From Vampirovibrio sp. (lineage in GTDB: Bacteria > Cyanobacteriota > Vampirovibrionia > Vampirovibrionales > JAJTHC01): a stretch of 64,000 nt of DNA. A program made the position numbers and the translations under genes. Location of the stretch: the NCBI GenBank assembly GCA_024998755.1, contig JACEUU010000003.1, positions 806,001 through 870,000 on the forward strand, in the 5' to 3' direction. Of the stretch, positions 47,380 through 55,463 are shown piece after piece (position 1 is the stretch's first letter; the number at the start of each line of letters is the position of its first letter). The notes beneath the pieces were generated by a model. The model made no database searches, had not been told where the DNA came from, and saw only the letters and a program-made list of their open reading frames with translations.

Positions 47380-48536
47380 AAGTTACGGAAAAAAGGGCAA
47401 GGTAAAATAGAAGGGACATTATTCCACCTCTCATAGGATACCCCACCCCCATGACTACCTTTGCCGACATCCAAATTCAACAAGCCACCCCCACTCACAA
47501 ATTCCTAGAGGAAATGAACCAAACCCTACCATGGCAACTATTTGAAACTATCCTCAAAACACACATCCACCACAAACCCAACGGCAGACCCCCCTACAAA
47601 CGCCTACTACTGCTCAAAATGAACCTCCTCAAAATATGGTTCAATCTCTCCTATGAACAAACCGAATTTCAATGCCACGACAGACTCTCCTTCCGAAAGT
47701 TTCTCGGCTTCTCCTTAGAATCCCCCATCCCTGAAGCCACGACACTCGAAAACTTCCAACACGAACTGCAAAACACCCCAGCCCAAGAAGCCCTTTTCTT
47801 AGCCTTAGACACCTTCTTTCAAGAGAAAAACCTCATTCTCAAAGAAGGCAACTTGGTAGATGCCACCTTTATTAAAGCCAATAGCAAACAGAGAAAAAAA
47901 CCTGAAGACCAGAGCGACCCTGATGCCACTTATGGCTACAAGGGGTTTGGTTACAGTGCCACGGTTAATGTGGATGCTAAAAGCAAGTTGATTCGTAAGG
48001 TGGTTGTTACTGGGGCCAATGTGCATGACAGTCAGAGTTTAATCCCTGTATTGGTGGGCGATGAGCAGACTGTTGGTGCGGATAGTGGTTATGTGGGCAA
48101 GGAGAAGGATTTAAAGGCATTGGGGATACAGCCGAGGATTATTAAGCGTCGGGTTCGGGGTAAGCAGCATGAACCAACGCCTGAGTTGACGGCTTCGCAG
48201 AAGCGGTTTAATGGGTTGGTTTCTAAGGTTCGGGCAAGAGTGGAGCATGTGTTTGCGGGTTGGAAGACGGTGTTTAAGAAGGTTCGTGTGTCTTGTCGTG
48301 GGTTAGTGCGTGTTTCTGCGGAGATTTTGGGCTTGGCATTTGGGTATAATTGTCGTCGGTATGGTTTTTTGGTGAGGAGGGGGGTAGGTTTTAGTGGATT
48401 CTTGTATGGTTTTTAGGTAATTATGATCCGAAAAGAGTGGAAACAAGGGGTATTGTTCTGTTTTTTGAGCATTTTTGGTTGAATTTTATTAAAAAACACT
48501 CACTACTCCCACCTGCACACCCTTATTCCGTAACTT
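47380..48536 (+). mobile_element. IS5-family insertion sequence
   Basis: An element of about 1157 bp with terminal inverted repeats AAGTTACGGAA..GGG at both ends (left 47380, right end 48536). The flanks carry CACTTG on both sides (47374-47379 and 48537-48542). Because the repeat ends resemble the target, the duplication could equally be read as CT, ACTT or CACTTG; the reconstructed empty site is the same in every case. It contains one intact transposase gene and lies inside a nuclease gene. Confidence 0.88.
47451..48416 (+). CDS. IS5-family DDE transposase
   Basis: 321 residues, apparently intact. An N-terminal DUF772-type domain (GRPPYKRLLLLKMNLLKIWF, then SYEQTEFQCHDRLSFRKFLG) precedes a DDE_Tnp_1 core: Asp in GNLVDATFIKANS, Asp in QTVGADSGYVGKEKD and Glu in RARVEHVFAGWK. 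The reading frame shows a remarkable strand-composition switch: 22 C and 3 G in bases 47521-47580, but 6 C and 24 G in 48241-48300. Confidence 0.93.
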   Translation: MTTFADIQIQQATPTHKFLEEMNQTLPWQLFETILKTHIHHKPNGRPPYKRLLLLKMNLLKIWFNLSYEQTEFQCHDRLSFRKFLGFSLESPIPEATTLENFQHELQNTPAQEALFLALDTFFQEKNLILKEGNLVDATFIKANSKQRKKPEDQSDPDATYGYKGFGYSATVNVDAKSKLIRKVVVTGANVHDSQSLIPVLVGDEQTVGADSGYVGKEKDLKALGIQPRIIKRRVRGKQHEPTPELTASQKRFNGLVSKVRARVEHVFAGWKTVFKKVRVSCRGLVRVSAEILGLAFGYNCRRYGFLVRRGVGFSGFLYGF

Positions 48537-49323
48537 CACTTGTTTTAATCTGAACCAAAACACGTTTTTTATCAGGGGAAAGTAATACCAAATCTGTATC
48601 TTTTTGAGTGCTTCCACCAACACGTTCTAGTAAAATATAGCCTTTTTGGATGTAGATATTTGCCACAAATAGTTCAAAATTTGCATGGTAAAGTCCTTTG
48701 ATGAGATTTATTAGACCGTTTTCCTTCTTTAGTATCGTTTCAAATGGAATAATTTCTCCATTAATGAGATTGCTAATATATTTTTTGACGCTCTCTGGTG
48801 CTTTCTTTCTATTAAATTCACAAATAGAATGTTGCGTATTGGCTGTTTTACTGATACGTCCATCAATTTTTTCAATATCAAATGTATCTTTATTAGCAAG
48901 ATCTATAGGTGAACAACTCCATGTCTTACCTTCGGTATTTGGTTTGATTTTCCGATACAAAAAACCAAGCTTAGGACTTTCCGCTTTTTTGTATTTTCCG
49001 TTGTCTTTCTCGTGGTTTTTCAAGTCTTCCTTCGTAAACTGATAGATTTCAGTGGAAGCAGTACCCCAATATAGCTTAGCTCCTTTAAAAATAACCCAAA
49101 CAGTATCTTCTCCTAAATTGAAGAAGGATTGTATACTCGCTTTTGTTTTTTTAATCTTGGCTTCTCTTTCTTCTAAACAAGTTATATCCATATCGTTGAT
49201 TTGTTTCGCTTCGTCATAACCGAGTGGTATCCAACCCTTTTTAAAACAAATATCTTCCCAATGATCGTCTTTACGACCCAATTTAACGTATCGAACATGG
49301 TTTACTGGAATAGCATCAGTCAT
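48537..49323 (-). pseudogene. 5' part of an IS-split Mrr-like restriction endonuclease gene
   Basis: About 262 residues from the ATG at 49323 (AGAAAGAAG upstream). The N-terminal region HVRYVKLGRKDDHWEDICFK, then GWIPLGYDEA, resembles the start of a group of annotated restriction endonucleases. The C-terminal part FELFVANIYIQKGYILLERV, then GGSTQKDTDLVLL..RVLVQIKTS, is an Mrr-type PD-(D/E)xK fold with D and QxK. The IS adds the residues EVTE and a stop (ending at 48523). The likely role was DNA restriction; the missing 83 residues are at 47126-47377. Confidence 0.85.
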
Positions 49324-49438
49324 AGGGAGGCTTCTTTCTAAAATAACAACAGAGATTTTAATTGAATCATTAAACAATAATAGCTCATTTTCATAAAGAA
49401 AACGAGCTATCATGTTTATAAACTTGATTGTTAAAAGC

Positions 49439-49711
49439 TTACTTCCGAATTTCAAGACCTGTAATCAAGGTTTTGTATTCATCCGCAGTATGCGTATCAC
49501 GGTAGTAACGCAATAACCGACGACGCTGACCAACCAACATCAACAACCCACGACGGGTAGCGAAGTCTTTTTTGTTGATTTTCAAATGCTCGGTTAAGCC
49601 TTTAATCCGTGCAGAAAGCAATGCAATTTGAACAGAGGTACTGCCAGTATCTTTTTCGTTAACGCCGTAGGCTTTAACAATTTCTAAGGTGTGTTCGGTA
49701 GTTAAAGGCAT
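49439..49711 (-). CDS. rpsO: 30S ribosomal protein S15
   Basis: 90 residues, the normal length. The sequence [20 protein letters not shown], then HKKDF-like [20 protein letters not shown] with [14 protein letters not shown], is unmistakable S15, which binds the central domain of 16S rRNA. The ATG is preceded by AAAGGAG. No pnp gene is next to it; the disrupted nuclease gene lies downstream on the same strand. Confidence 0.97.
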   Translation of the reverse strand: MPLTTEHTLEIVKAYGVNEKDTGSTSVQIALLSARIKGLTEHLKINKKDFATRRGLLMLVGQRRRLLRYYRDTHTADEYKTLITGLEIRK

Positions 49712-49896
49712 TGTGCTTTAAGCTCCTTTGTTTTGTGGTTTAACTGTGTTGCAAAGAATGAAATTCTCCAAACAAGCCGTTGTAATCAAAACCAAATGAC
49801 GTTAAACCAACATTGGCTAGACAACACGCTTGGGAACAACTTTCAACTTAGCCTACCTACCATACTTGAAACACACCCCTGATGCAAGCCACTATC

Positions 49897-50622
49897 CTAC
49901 AAAATAAACAACAACGATGTTAAAATAATCGGCAACGCCTGCTGCATAAACCGATCTCGGTTTAAATCCCCCACGCCACCCTTCGGGTTAGCATCCGCCA
50001 CGGCAACCAGCCTATCCAGCCGTTGCTGATTATTAACGGCATCCTCATCAGAAGCCACCCGCCCAAACACTTTTTGTTCCAATCGCCCAAGACGGTTATC
50101 CGTCGTATCGTTAGTGAATACCGTGCCAATCAGCTTTTTTTCCAACTTGGGCAAGGCCTCCTCATTTTGTAGTGGCGGATTTTTACTCCGTTGCCCATCA
50201 AACACGACGGTTTCGCCTTGCCGAACGGTCGCATCCTGCTGTTTTTCAATGGCTGAAATTAACGCCGTTGGGTACTTGGGTTGCGTGCTAGCAATCGCCC
50301 GTTGTAACCGTCCAATCCGCTCTGCAATGCTAGGCAGGGGTTGTTGCGTGCTCGGCTTCCCGAAAACGGCAACTTCTAGCCTGCCCACCCGTCTGCTATC
50401 GGGTTCTTGAATGAATGTTAGCCCTAGCAATTGCTGTTCCCATTGGGTTAGTTCTTGTTGTTGGTTGTCATTCAACACACTAACAAAGGCAGTGCCTTGG
50501 GGGTGCGATGATTTTTTGGCTTCAACTGAGGGCATGGTTAAAACGGCAGTACACACCAAACAGGCAACCAGCAGAAAACGACCGAGCGGTTTAAGCCATT
50601 GATTTTTCAAGAAGGAAAGCAT
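49897..50622 (-). CDS. Secreted protein with two RLxRLE-FG repeats
   Basis: 241 residues with a signal peptide (RFLLVACLVCTAVLTMPSVEA). Two repeats follow: QWEQQLLGLTFIQEPDSRRV then GRLEVAVFGKPS, and KLEKKLIGTVFTNDTTDNRL then GRLEQKVFGRVA, each followed by a second RIGRL/RLDRL helix. Repeats of this type recur in exported proteins of melainabacterial genomes as far as I recall; the function is unknown. The C-terminus ends in a hydrophobic stretch (LPIILTSLLFIL) that could be a second anchor. Confidence 0.75.
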   Translation of the reverse strand: MLSFLKNQWLKPLGRFLLVACLVCTAVLTMPSVEAKKSSHPQGTAFVSVLNDNQQQELTQWEQQLLGLTFIQEPDSRRVGRLEVAVFGKPSTQQPLPSIAERIGRLQRAIASTQPKYPTALISAIEKQQDATVRQGETVVFDGQRSKNPPLQNEEALPKLEKKLIGTVFTNDTTDNRLGRLEQKVFGRVASDEDAVNNQQRLDRLVAVADANPKGGVGDLNRDRFMQQALPIILTSLLFIL

Positions 50623-50643
50623 TGGGGAAATATTCCTTTGTTA

Positions 50644-51576
50644 TTATGTTGCGTCGGTTCGCCCGAGGCATAAATAAGGCCCTTGCAGGTTGAAATAGGT
50701 TGACCGAGCCTGTAGTTCCATTAACAGCCTACCTTCTGCTACTTCGGGTACTTGCCCTTCCACATCAATATGAAAGCGGTAATCGCCATAGCGTTTGCGG
50801 GTGGGTCGAGATTCAATTCGGGAAAGGTTCATCCAATACCGATGAAACACTTGCAGGTATTCCATCAGCACACCGGGGTATTCATGCAAGCTAACGCTAA
50901 TGGATGTTTTCCAATGGGGCTGGTTTTCAGCAGGCAGGGTAAGGGGTAATAGCGGGGTAGCCCAAGTGGGTTGGTTTGAAACCAGCAGAAAGCGGGTTAA
51001 ATTATCAGCGGTATCGCTTAAATCCAAATAAGCCTGTTCTAAATGCGGGTATTTTGATGCTAGTACAGGATTGGCTAACACCCCTATGCCACTGGCTTCT
51101 TCGGGTGATAAGCTGGCTAGCCTTGCCACAGCTTCGGAAGTGGAAGGCATGGGGTCTAGTTTTAAACTAATACCAAAGTGTTTCCGTAATTTTTGTTTGC
51201 ACTGGGCAAGTGCCATGGGATGAGACCAAACGGTGTGAATAGGTGTATTGACTGTGGCAGATTGTTGCAAAAAGGCGTGTTGAATGGGGAAGAGGTATTC
51301 TGCGTGAACCGAAAGAGTACTTTCTTCTTGCCCGAGTGCTTCCAGCACTTCTACAACTGAGCCTTCAAGGGCGTTTTCGTAAGGCATGGTGGAAAATGCC
51401 ACTTCGCCTTTTTCGGTGGCATCTACCAAGGCTAATAGGGAGGGGTAGGGAATGAGTTGGTAGGTTGTAGCATCCCACTGCAGCCTATGGCTTAGCTGAA
51501 CGAGTGATTGTTCGGAATTTGAGCCTTCAGGGCCTAAATAGCCGATGCGAATGGTGGAGATTGATGGGTCGTTCAT
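50644..51576 (-). CDS. pheA: Prephenate dehydratase
   Basis: 310 residues. The catalytic dehydratase domain shows YLGPEGSNSEQ, VAFSTMPYENALEGSV, VWSHPMALAQCKQKL and the DTADNLTRFLLVS block (TRF motif). The C-terminal ACT domain has LHEYPGVLMEYLQVFHRYWM and ESRPTRKRYGDYRFHIDVEG, the Phe-feedback site. It converts prephenate to phenylpyruvate. It lacks a chorismate mutase domain, so that activity must be elsewhere. The secreted repeat protein gene follows on the same strand after 21 bases. Confidence 0.94.
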   Translation of the reverse strand: MNDPSISTIRIGYLGPEGSNSEQSLVQLSHRLQWDATTYQLIPYPSLLALVDATEKGEVAFSTMPYENALEGSVVEVLEALGQEESTLSVHAEYLFPIQHAFLQQSATVNTPIHTVWSHPMALAQCKQKLRKHFGISLKLDPMPSTSEAVARLASLSPEEASGIGVLANPVLASKYPHLEQAYLDLSDTADNLTRFLLVSNQPTWATPLLPLTLPAENQPHWKTSISVSLHEYPGVLMEYLQVFHRYWMNLSRIESRPTRKRYGDYRFHIDVEGQVPEVAEGRLLMELQARSTYFNLQGPYLCLGRTDAT

Positions 51577-51943
51577 GATTAGATTTTACTTCTATTTTAC
51601 GCTTTGTAACAATAGTGAGGAATGGCTGATTGCTTCGGGTTAGGGCTTCATGGGGGGTGGTGTTTGACCACCCCCCACACCCCCCGCAAAATTAAGGGGC
51701 TGCTCGCCGCCCCCTTAATAATCCCCAGGGGAACAACTGGTAGGCTGGTTTGCGTGTACGTTGAAAATAGGCTTGACCGAAAACCAGAGGGTTTTCTAAA
51801 AGGTCTGCTTCGCTACGCTCGCACCAGCCTATCTCCAACTGCATAGGGTTTGAAACTATCAATCTCATCTTAAACTCAGCAATAATAAGTATTCAGCATT
51901 TTTGTAAGTAAGCATTTTTTTGTAAGATGATTTTGATTTTATC
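51577..51943. other. Intergenic stretch with repeat C2
   Basis: The 367-base gap between pheA and the UDG gene is mostly repeat C2. No gene is seen. Confidence 0.6.
51645..51848 (-). repeat. Interspersed repeat, family C copy C2
   Basis: The reverse complement matches 14645-14850: GCAGTTGGAGATAGGCTGGT, GTTTTCGGTCAAGCCTATTT and CCAGTTGTTCCCCTGGGG appear in the same order. Confidence 0.85.
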
Positions 51944-52543
51944 TTACACTGATACGTAGGCTTTGCAAAGCGATAAATCCGCCAAGGTTAGCCCCTTGGG
52001 TTTTTCTGGGGAAGCGATAGGGTTTCGCAACAAATAGGAAGGGTGAAAAATCGGCATGGCGGGCATCCCGAAGGGGCTTTCGATGAGTTGCCCTCTGATT
52101 TTAGAAATAGGGGTTTTAATACCTAGAATGCCTTCAACGGCGGTGCTACCGGCTAGAATAAGCAGTTTGGGTTGCACTAGCTGAATTTGTTGTATTAAGA
52201 AGCCTTTACAGGCAACCACTTCTGCGGGTAGGGGTTTGCGATTATTGGGCGGACGACATTTGAGGATGTTGGCGATATAAACATCAGTTGAACGATGAAT
52301 GCCTACCATTTCCATTAGTTGCTTTAGCAGTTTACCGGCTCTGCCAACAAACGGTGTGCCGGTTTCGTCTTCTTGTTGACCGGGGGCTTCGCCAATAATC
52401 AACAGCTTGGCAGAAGCGTTGCCATCTGCAAAAACGGTTTGGGTTCGGGTGCAAGCTAGCTCACAAGCTTGGCACTGGCTAACGGTTGTGGCTAATACAT
52501 CTAACGGGTTGTAGTGGGTGTCTTTATCCATCGGTGTGTTCAT
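51944..52543 (-). CDS. Family 4 uracil-DNA glycosylase
   Basis: 199 residues. The four 4Fe-4S cysteine positions begin with CQACELACTRTQTVF; motif A is GEAPGQQEDETGTPFVGRAG, an internal block is NILKCRPPNNRKPLPAE, and motif B is HPSYLLRNP. These are hallmarks of type-4 UDGs, which remove uracil from DNA. No neighbour suggests an operon. Confidence 0.93.
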   Translation of the reverse strand: MNTPMDKDTHYNPLDVLATTVSQCQACELACTRTQTVFADGNASAKLLIIGEAPGQQEDETGTPFVGRAGKLLKQLMEMVGIHRSTDVYIANILKCRPPNNRKPLPAEVVACKGFLIQQIQLVQPKLLILAGSTAVEGILGIKTPISKIRGQLIESPFGMPAMPIFHPSYLLRNPIASPEKPKGLTLADLSLCKAYVSV

Positions 52544-52634
52544 GGTGAAACTTCTTGTGGGTTGAAGTAAAGTTTATCGACTTTTTGCCGATGCCATTAA
52601 TACTATAGCTAAAAAAAGAAGGTTTTATTAATTT

Positions 52635-54020
52635 ATGTGGGGAATGATAGCAAAACCTGTTGGTGCTCTTGGTTTTTTGAAACAGAAGGCGGTTGAAGGC
52701 TCTGCTTCAATGGTGTTTATGAGCTTGGCTTTTTTAACGTTATTATTAGCCGTTAATGTGTCGCTTTCAGGGTTGCAAAAAGATTTGACCACTGCCGGCT
52801 TGGAAGGGAAAGAGGCCTCTTCATTAGAATCTATAGCAAATGGGGCGTTACAAGAAGTTTTAGCAACACGGTTTTACCCCGCATCAAACCGGCTTAATTG
52901 GCAATTTAATAGCCCGAATGATTTGGCGTCGACCGATTCTTCACTCAAGCCGTTTTTTAAAAACTCTAGCTTTATTTTAACAGAAGGTGCTACACCACAG
53001 GTGTTCGCTCGTTATCAATATGTTATTGTGGGTGGGCATCCTGCCAGAGACCCTTTGGATATTAGCAAGTATCTTGAAATTAGTGATGATGATAGTTATA
53101 ACAAACTGGCAGACCCTGAATCAACGAATATACAACGACCTTTGTATGTGCTTCTGCGTACGTTTGGCTGTATGAATAAGCAATCGCTTAATTTAGTGCC
53201 TAATGCTATTACTGTTATGGATGGAAAGCCGACTTGTAGTAGTGTTACTGAATTAAAACAATATGATTTACTAACAAAAGTTCGGTTAATTCCAGCGGAT
53301 ACGAACCCAATTCCCACACCTACCCCGAACGCTGATAAGTATGTCGTGGAATATTCCAAACGGGTTAACTTTACTAATCCTATTGAACTGGATGAGGATG
53401 TGCTACGTCCTACAGCAATTACTCCTGCAGTTAGTAGCCAAATTAACTTTAGTGATTTTTGGCCTGCCTCATTATCTACCTCATCAACTTCAACTTCAAT
53501 GGCAAATTTGGAACGAGTGTTGCTTGAAACTTCTAGTGTGAAGCAAACGCTGATAGATGTTACAACGTCTCCTACAGTATCTAATATACCTGTTTCTGCA
53601 GATACACCCACCCAGCTTCATCTGTATTTCAGAGGCTCAATGGATTCGCGTAGTTTTTATAAATACAATTACGCTGGTGCTGTTAATACGGATGGTATCA
53701 TTACAGATCCTGCTAAGCTAAATATTCAATTAACCCCTTATGGTTCTTCATCTTCTCTGCTTGGCGGGGCTACTTTTGATTTTAATTACCCTGCAGCAGA
53801 CCATTTAACTATTACGTTAAACAATCGTTTTACTTGTGATAAAAGTTATACCTTATCATTCCCTGCAGCAGCTACGTCGGCTGACTTAAGGGAAAAATTG
53901 CGGGATAGTTATGGGGCTAGTGCAACAGGCACTGCTTCTACTAGCATCACCTTTAATACAGAGCCTTGTTCTTTTGGTCCGGGAGGTGTCCATAAAAATC
54001 CCAATTTTCAGTATGACTAA
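52635..54020 (+). CDS. Pilin-like (PilX-type) surface protein
   Basis: 461 residues. Residues about 15-45 (KQKAVEGSASMVFMSLAFLT, then LLLAVNVSLSG) resemble the N-terminal prepilin helix of PilX-type minor pilins, preceded by a short basic leader; a type III signal cleavage at G/S is possible. The rest is a beta-rich, Ser/Thr-rich extracellular domain with several cysteines (FGCMNKQ, KPTCSS, NRFTCDKS, TEPCSF). No other pilus gene is adjacent. Assignment rests on the N-terminus only. Confidence 0.6.
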   Translation: MWGMIAKPVGALGFLKQKAVEGSASMVFMSLAFLTLLLAVNVSLSGLQKDLTTAGLEGKEASSLESIANGALQEVLATRFYPASNRLNWQFNSPNDLASTDSSLKPFFKNSSFILTEGATPQVFARYQYVIVGGHPARDPLDISKYLEISDDDSYNKLADPESTNIQRPLYVLLRTFGCMNKQSLNLVPNAITVMDGKPTCSSVTELKQYDLLTKVRLIPADTNPIPTPTPNADKYVVEYSKRVNFTNPIELDEDVLRPTAITPAVSSQINFSDFWPASLSTSSTSTSMANLERVLLETSSVKQTLIDVTTSPTVSNIPVSADTPTQLHLYFRGSMDSRSFYKYNYAGAVNTDGIITDPAKLNIQLTPYGSSSSLLGGATFDFNYPAADHLTITLNNRFTCDKSYTLSFPAAATSADLREKLRDSYGASATGTASTSITFNTEPCSFGPGGVHKNPNFQYD

Positions 54021-54140
54021 TAAACCACCCCATTATTGCCACAGTAGCTTGTTTGTATACACACGGTTTGTTGTTGGTTTTATGTCTGCTATAGTATTAA
54101 GGTATTTTCACTTTAACCTTAGGGACTTTGCAGTATTATA

Positions 54141-55100
54141 ATGAATTCGCCAATTGTGGAATCTACCCTTTCTGTACCACCAAGGGTCGTTCCTGTCGCT
54201 AATTCAAAAGAAAAACCCTCGTGGCTGAAGGTTTCTTTGCCAAAGGGAAAGGCGTACGAAGCTTTAAAATCTGCGGTGGCGGAAACAGGCATTGCCACAG
54301 TTTGCCAAGAAGCCCAATGCCCCAACATCGGCGAGTGCTGGAGCCATGGCACGGCAACCTTCATGGTCATGGGCGATACCTGCACCCGTGGATGCCGATT
54401 CTGCAACGTAAAAACGGGCAACCCCAATGGGTGGCTGGATGATCAAGAACCCCAAAAACTAGGGCAGGCGATTGCTTCAGCGGGGTGGCAGTATGTGGTG
54501 CTAACCGCCGTGGATAGAGATGATTTACCCGATGGGGGTGCTGCCCATATGGCACGGTGCGTGGCAGAAATAGCCCGCCAAGCCCCGAATTGCCTAGTTG
54601 AAACGCTCATTTCAGATTTCCAAGGGGATGTGGGGGCATTGCAGGTTTTATTGGCCTCAAACCCGCTGGTGGTGGCACATAACCTAGAAACAGTCGAACG
54701 GTTGACACCTACGGTGCGGGATAGGCGGGCAACTTACGCCCAATCGCTCAATTTGTTGAGAAAAATTAAGGAAATTTCGCCCAGTACGTTTACGAAAACC
54801 TCGTTAATGCTGGGTTTGGGGGAAACACAGGCGGAAATTCATGCGGCGTTACAGGCGTTGCGGGCTGTAGCCGTGGATGTGGTTACCTTTGGGCAGTATT
54901 TGCAACCTTCTGTTAAGCATTTAGCGGTGGAAAGCTACGCCACGCCTGAAGAATTTGCCTATTGGAAGCAAGTTGCGGAACAGGATTATGGCTTCCTTTT
55001 TTGTGCTTCTGGGGCGTTGGTGCGGAGTTCATACAGGGCGGGGGAGCTGTTTTTGGCGAATGTGATTAAAGAATCTGTGGTGAAACCGCTGGTACTTTGA
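54141..55100 (+). CDS. lipA: Lipoyl synthase
   Basis: 319 residues. The auxiliary cluster cysteines are in CQEAQCPNIGEC, the radical-SAM cluster in CTRGCRFCNV, and the terminal RSSYRAGE serine ligand in LVRSSYRAGELF; GLGETQAEI and DVVTFGQYLQPS are also typical. It inserts two sulfurs into octanoyl groups on lipoyl domains. A pyruvate-dehydrogenase-type E1 gene lies further on at 58.7 kb, so the intervening repeats and defence genes may be an insertion between functionally linked genes. Confidence 0.96.
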   Translation: MNSPIVESTLSVPPRVVPVANSKEKPSWLKVSLPKGKAYEALKSAVAETGIATVCQEAQCPNIGECWSHGTATFMVMGDTCTRGCRFCNVKTGNPNGWLDDQEPQKLGQAIASAGWQYVVLTAVDRDDLPDGGAAHMARCVAEIARQAPNCLVETLISDFQGDVGALQVLLASNPLVVAHNLETVERLTPTVRDRRATYAQSLNLLRKIKEISPSTFTKTSLMLGLGETQAEIHAALQALRAVAVDVVTFGQYLQPSVKHLAVESYATPEEFAYWKQVAEQDYGFLFCASGALVRSSYRAGELFLANVIKESVVKPLVL

Positions 55101-55129
55101 ACGAAGTAGGGGTAAAAACACCCCCAAAT

Positions 55130-55184
55130 CTTGATTGTTTGCCACCAATTCAAGTGGCACTTGAAATAAAGGCAGAAATTCAAG
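55130..55184. repeat. E-family hairpin repeat, copy E3 (short)
   Basis: CTTGATTGTTTGCC pairs with GGCAGAAATTCAAG, and the inner TTCAAGTGGCACTTGAA is a near-perfect palindrome. Confidence 0.7.
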
Positions 55185-55275
55185 TTTGACCCATTTTAGC
55201 GAGATGGCGAAGTGGTGTACAGGCTTTATTTTAAGTGGTTTACAGGGGTTCTATTGCCGTTTTTTAACGATGCTT

Positions 55276-55362
55276 ACTTGATTATTTGGCACCAATTCAA
55301 GAACAAGTTGATTTTAAGGAATTATTTCAAGACGCACTTGAATTTCCACCAGAAAATCAAGT
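55276..55362. repeat. E-family hairpin repeat, copy E4 (long)
   Basis: ACTTGATT and AATCAAGT form the outer arms, AATTCAAG and CTTGAATT the inner ones. The short-long pair E3/E4 repeats the arrangement of E1/E2. Confidence 0.7.
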
Positions 55363-55463
55363 TGGGGTGAAGTCAAAAAATTGGTAGTCTACCAAGTCGT
55401 TTTTCGGTACAATAAAAACTTAATGCAATCAAAACTTTTAAGACTTTAAAGGGTAATTTTCAC

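Larger units (their letters stand above)
55101..55463. other. Intergenic stretch with repeats E3 and E4
   Basis: The 363 bases between lipA and the Gabija genes hold two E-family hairpins and then AT-rich sequence. No gene is seen. Confidence 0.7.

Noticed and set aside
47378..47419. The small frame at 47126-47419 as a genuine secreted protein
   Set aside because: Its signal-like start is encoded by the IS terminal repeat, and the rest continues the nuclease frame on the other side of the IS.
55130..55362. E repeats as a CRISPR array
   Set aside because: The units are nested palindromes of unequal length with no constant repeat-spacer periodicity, and no cas gene is nearby.
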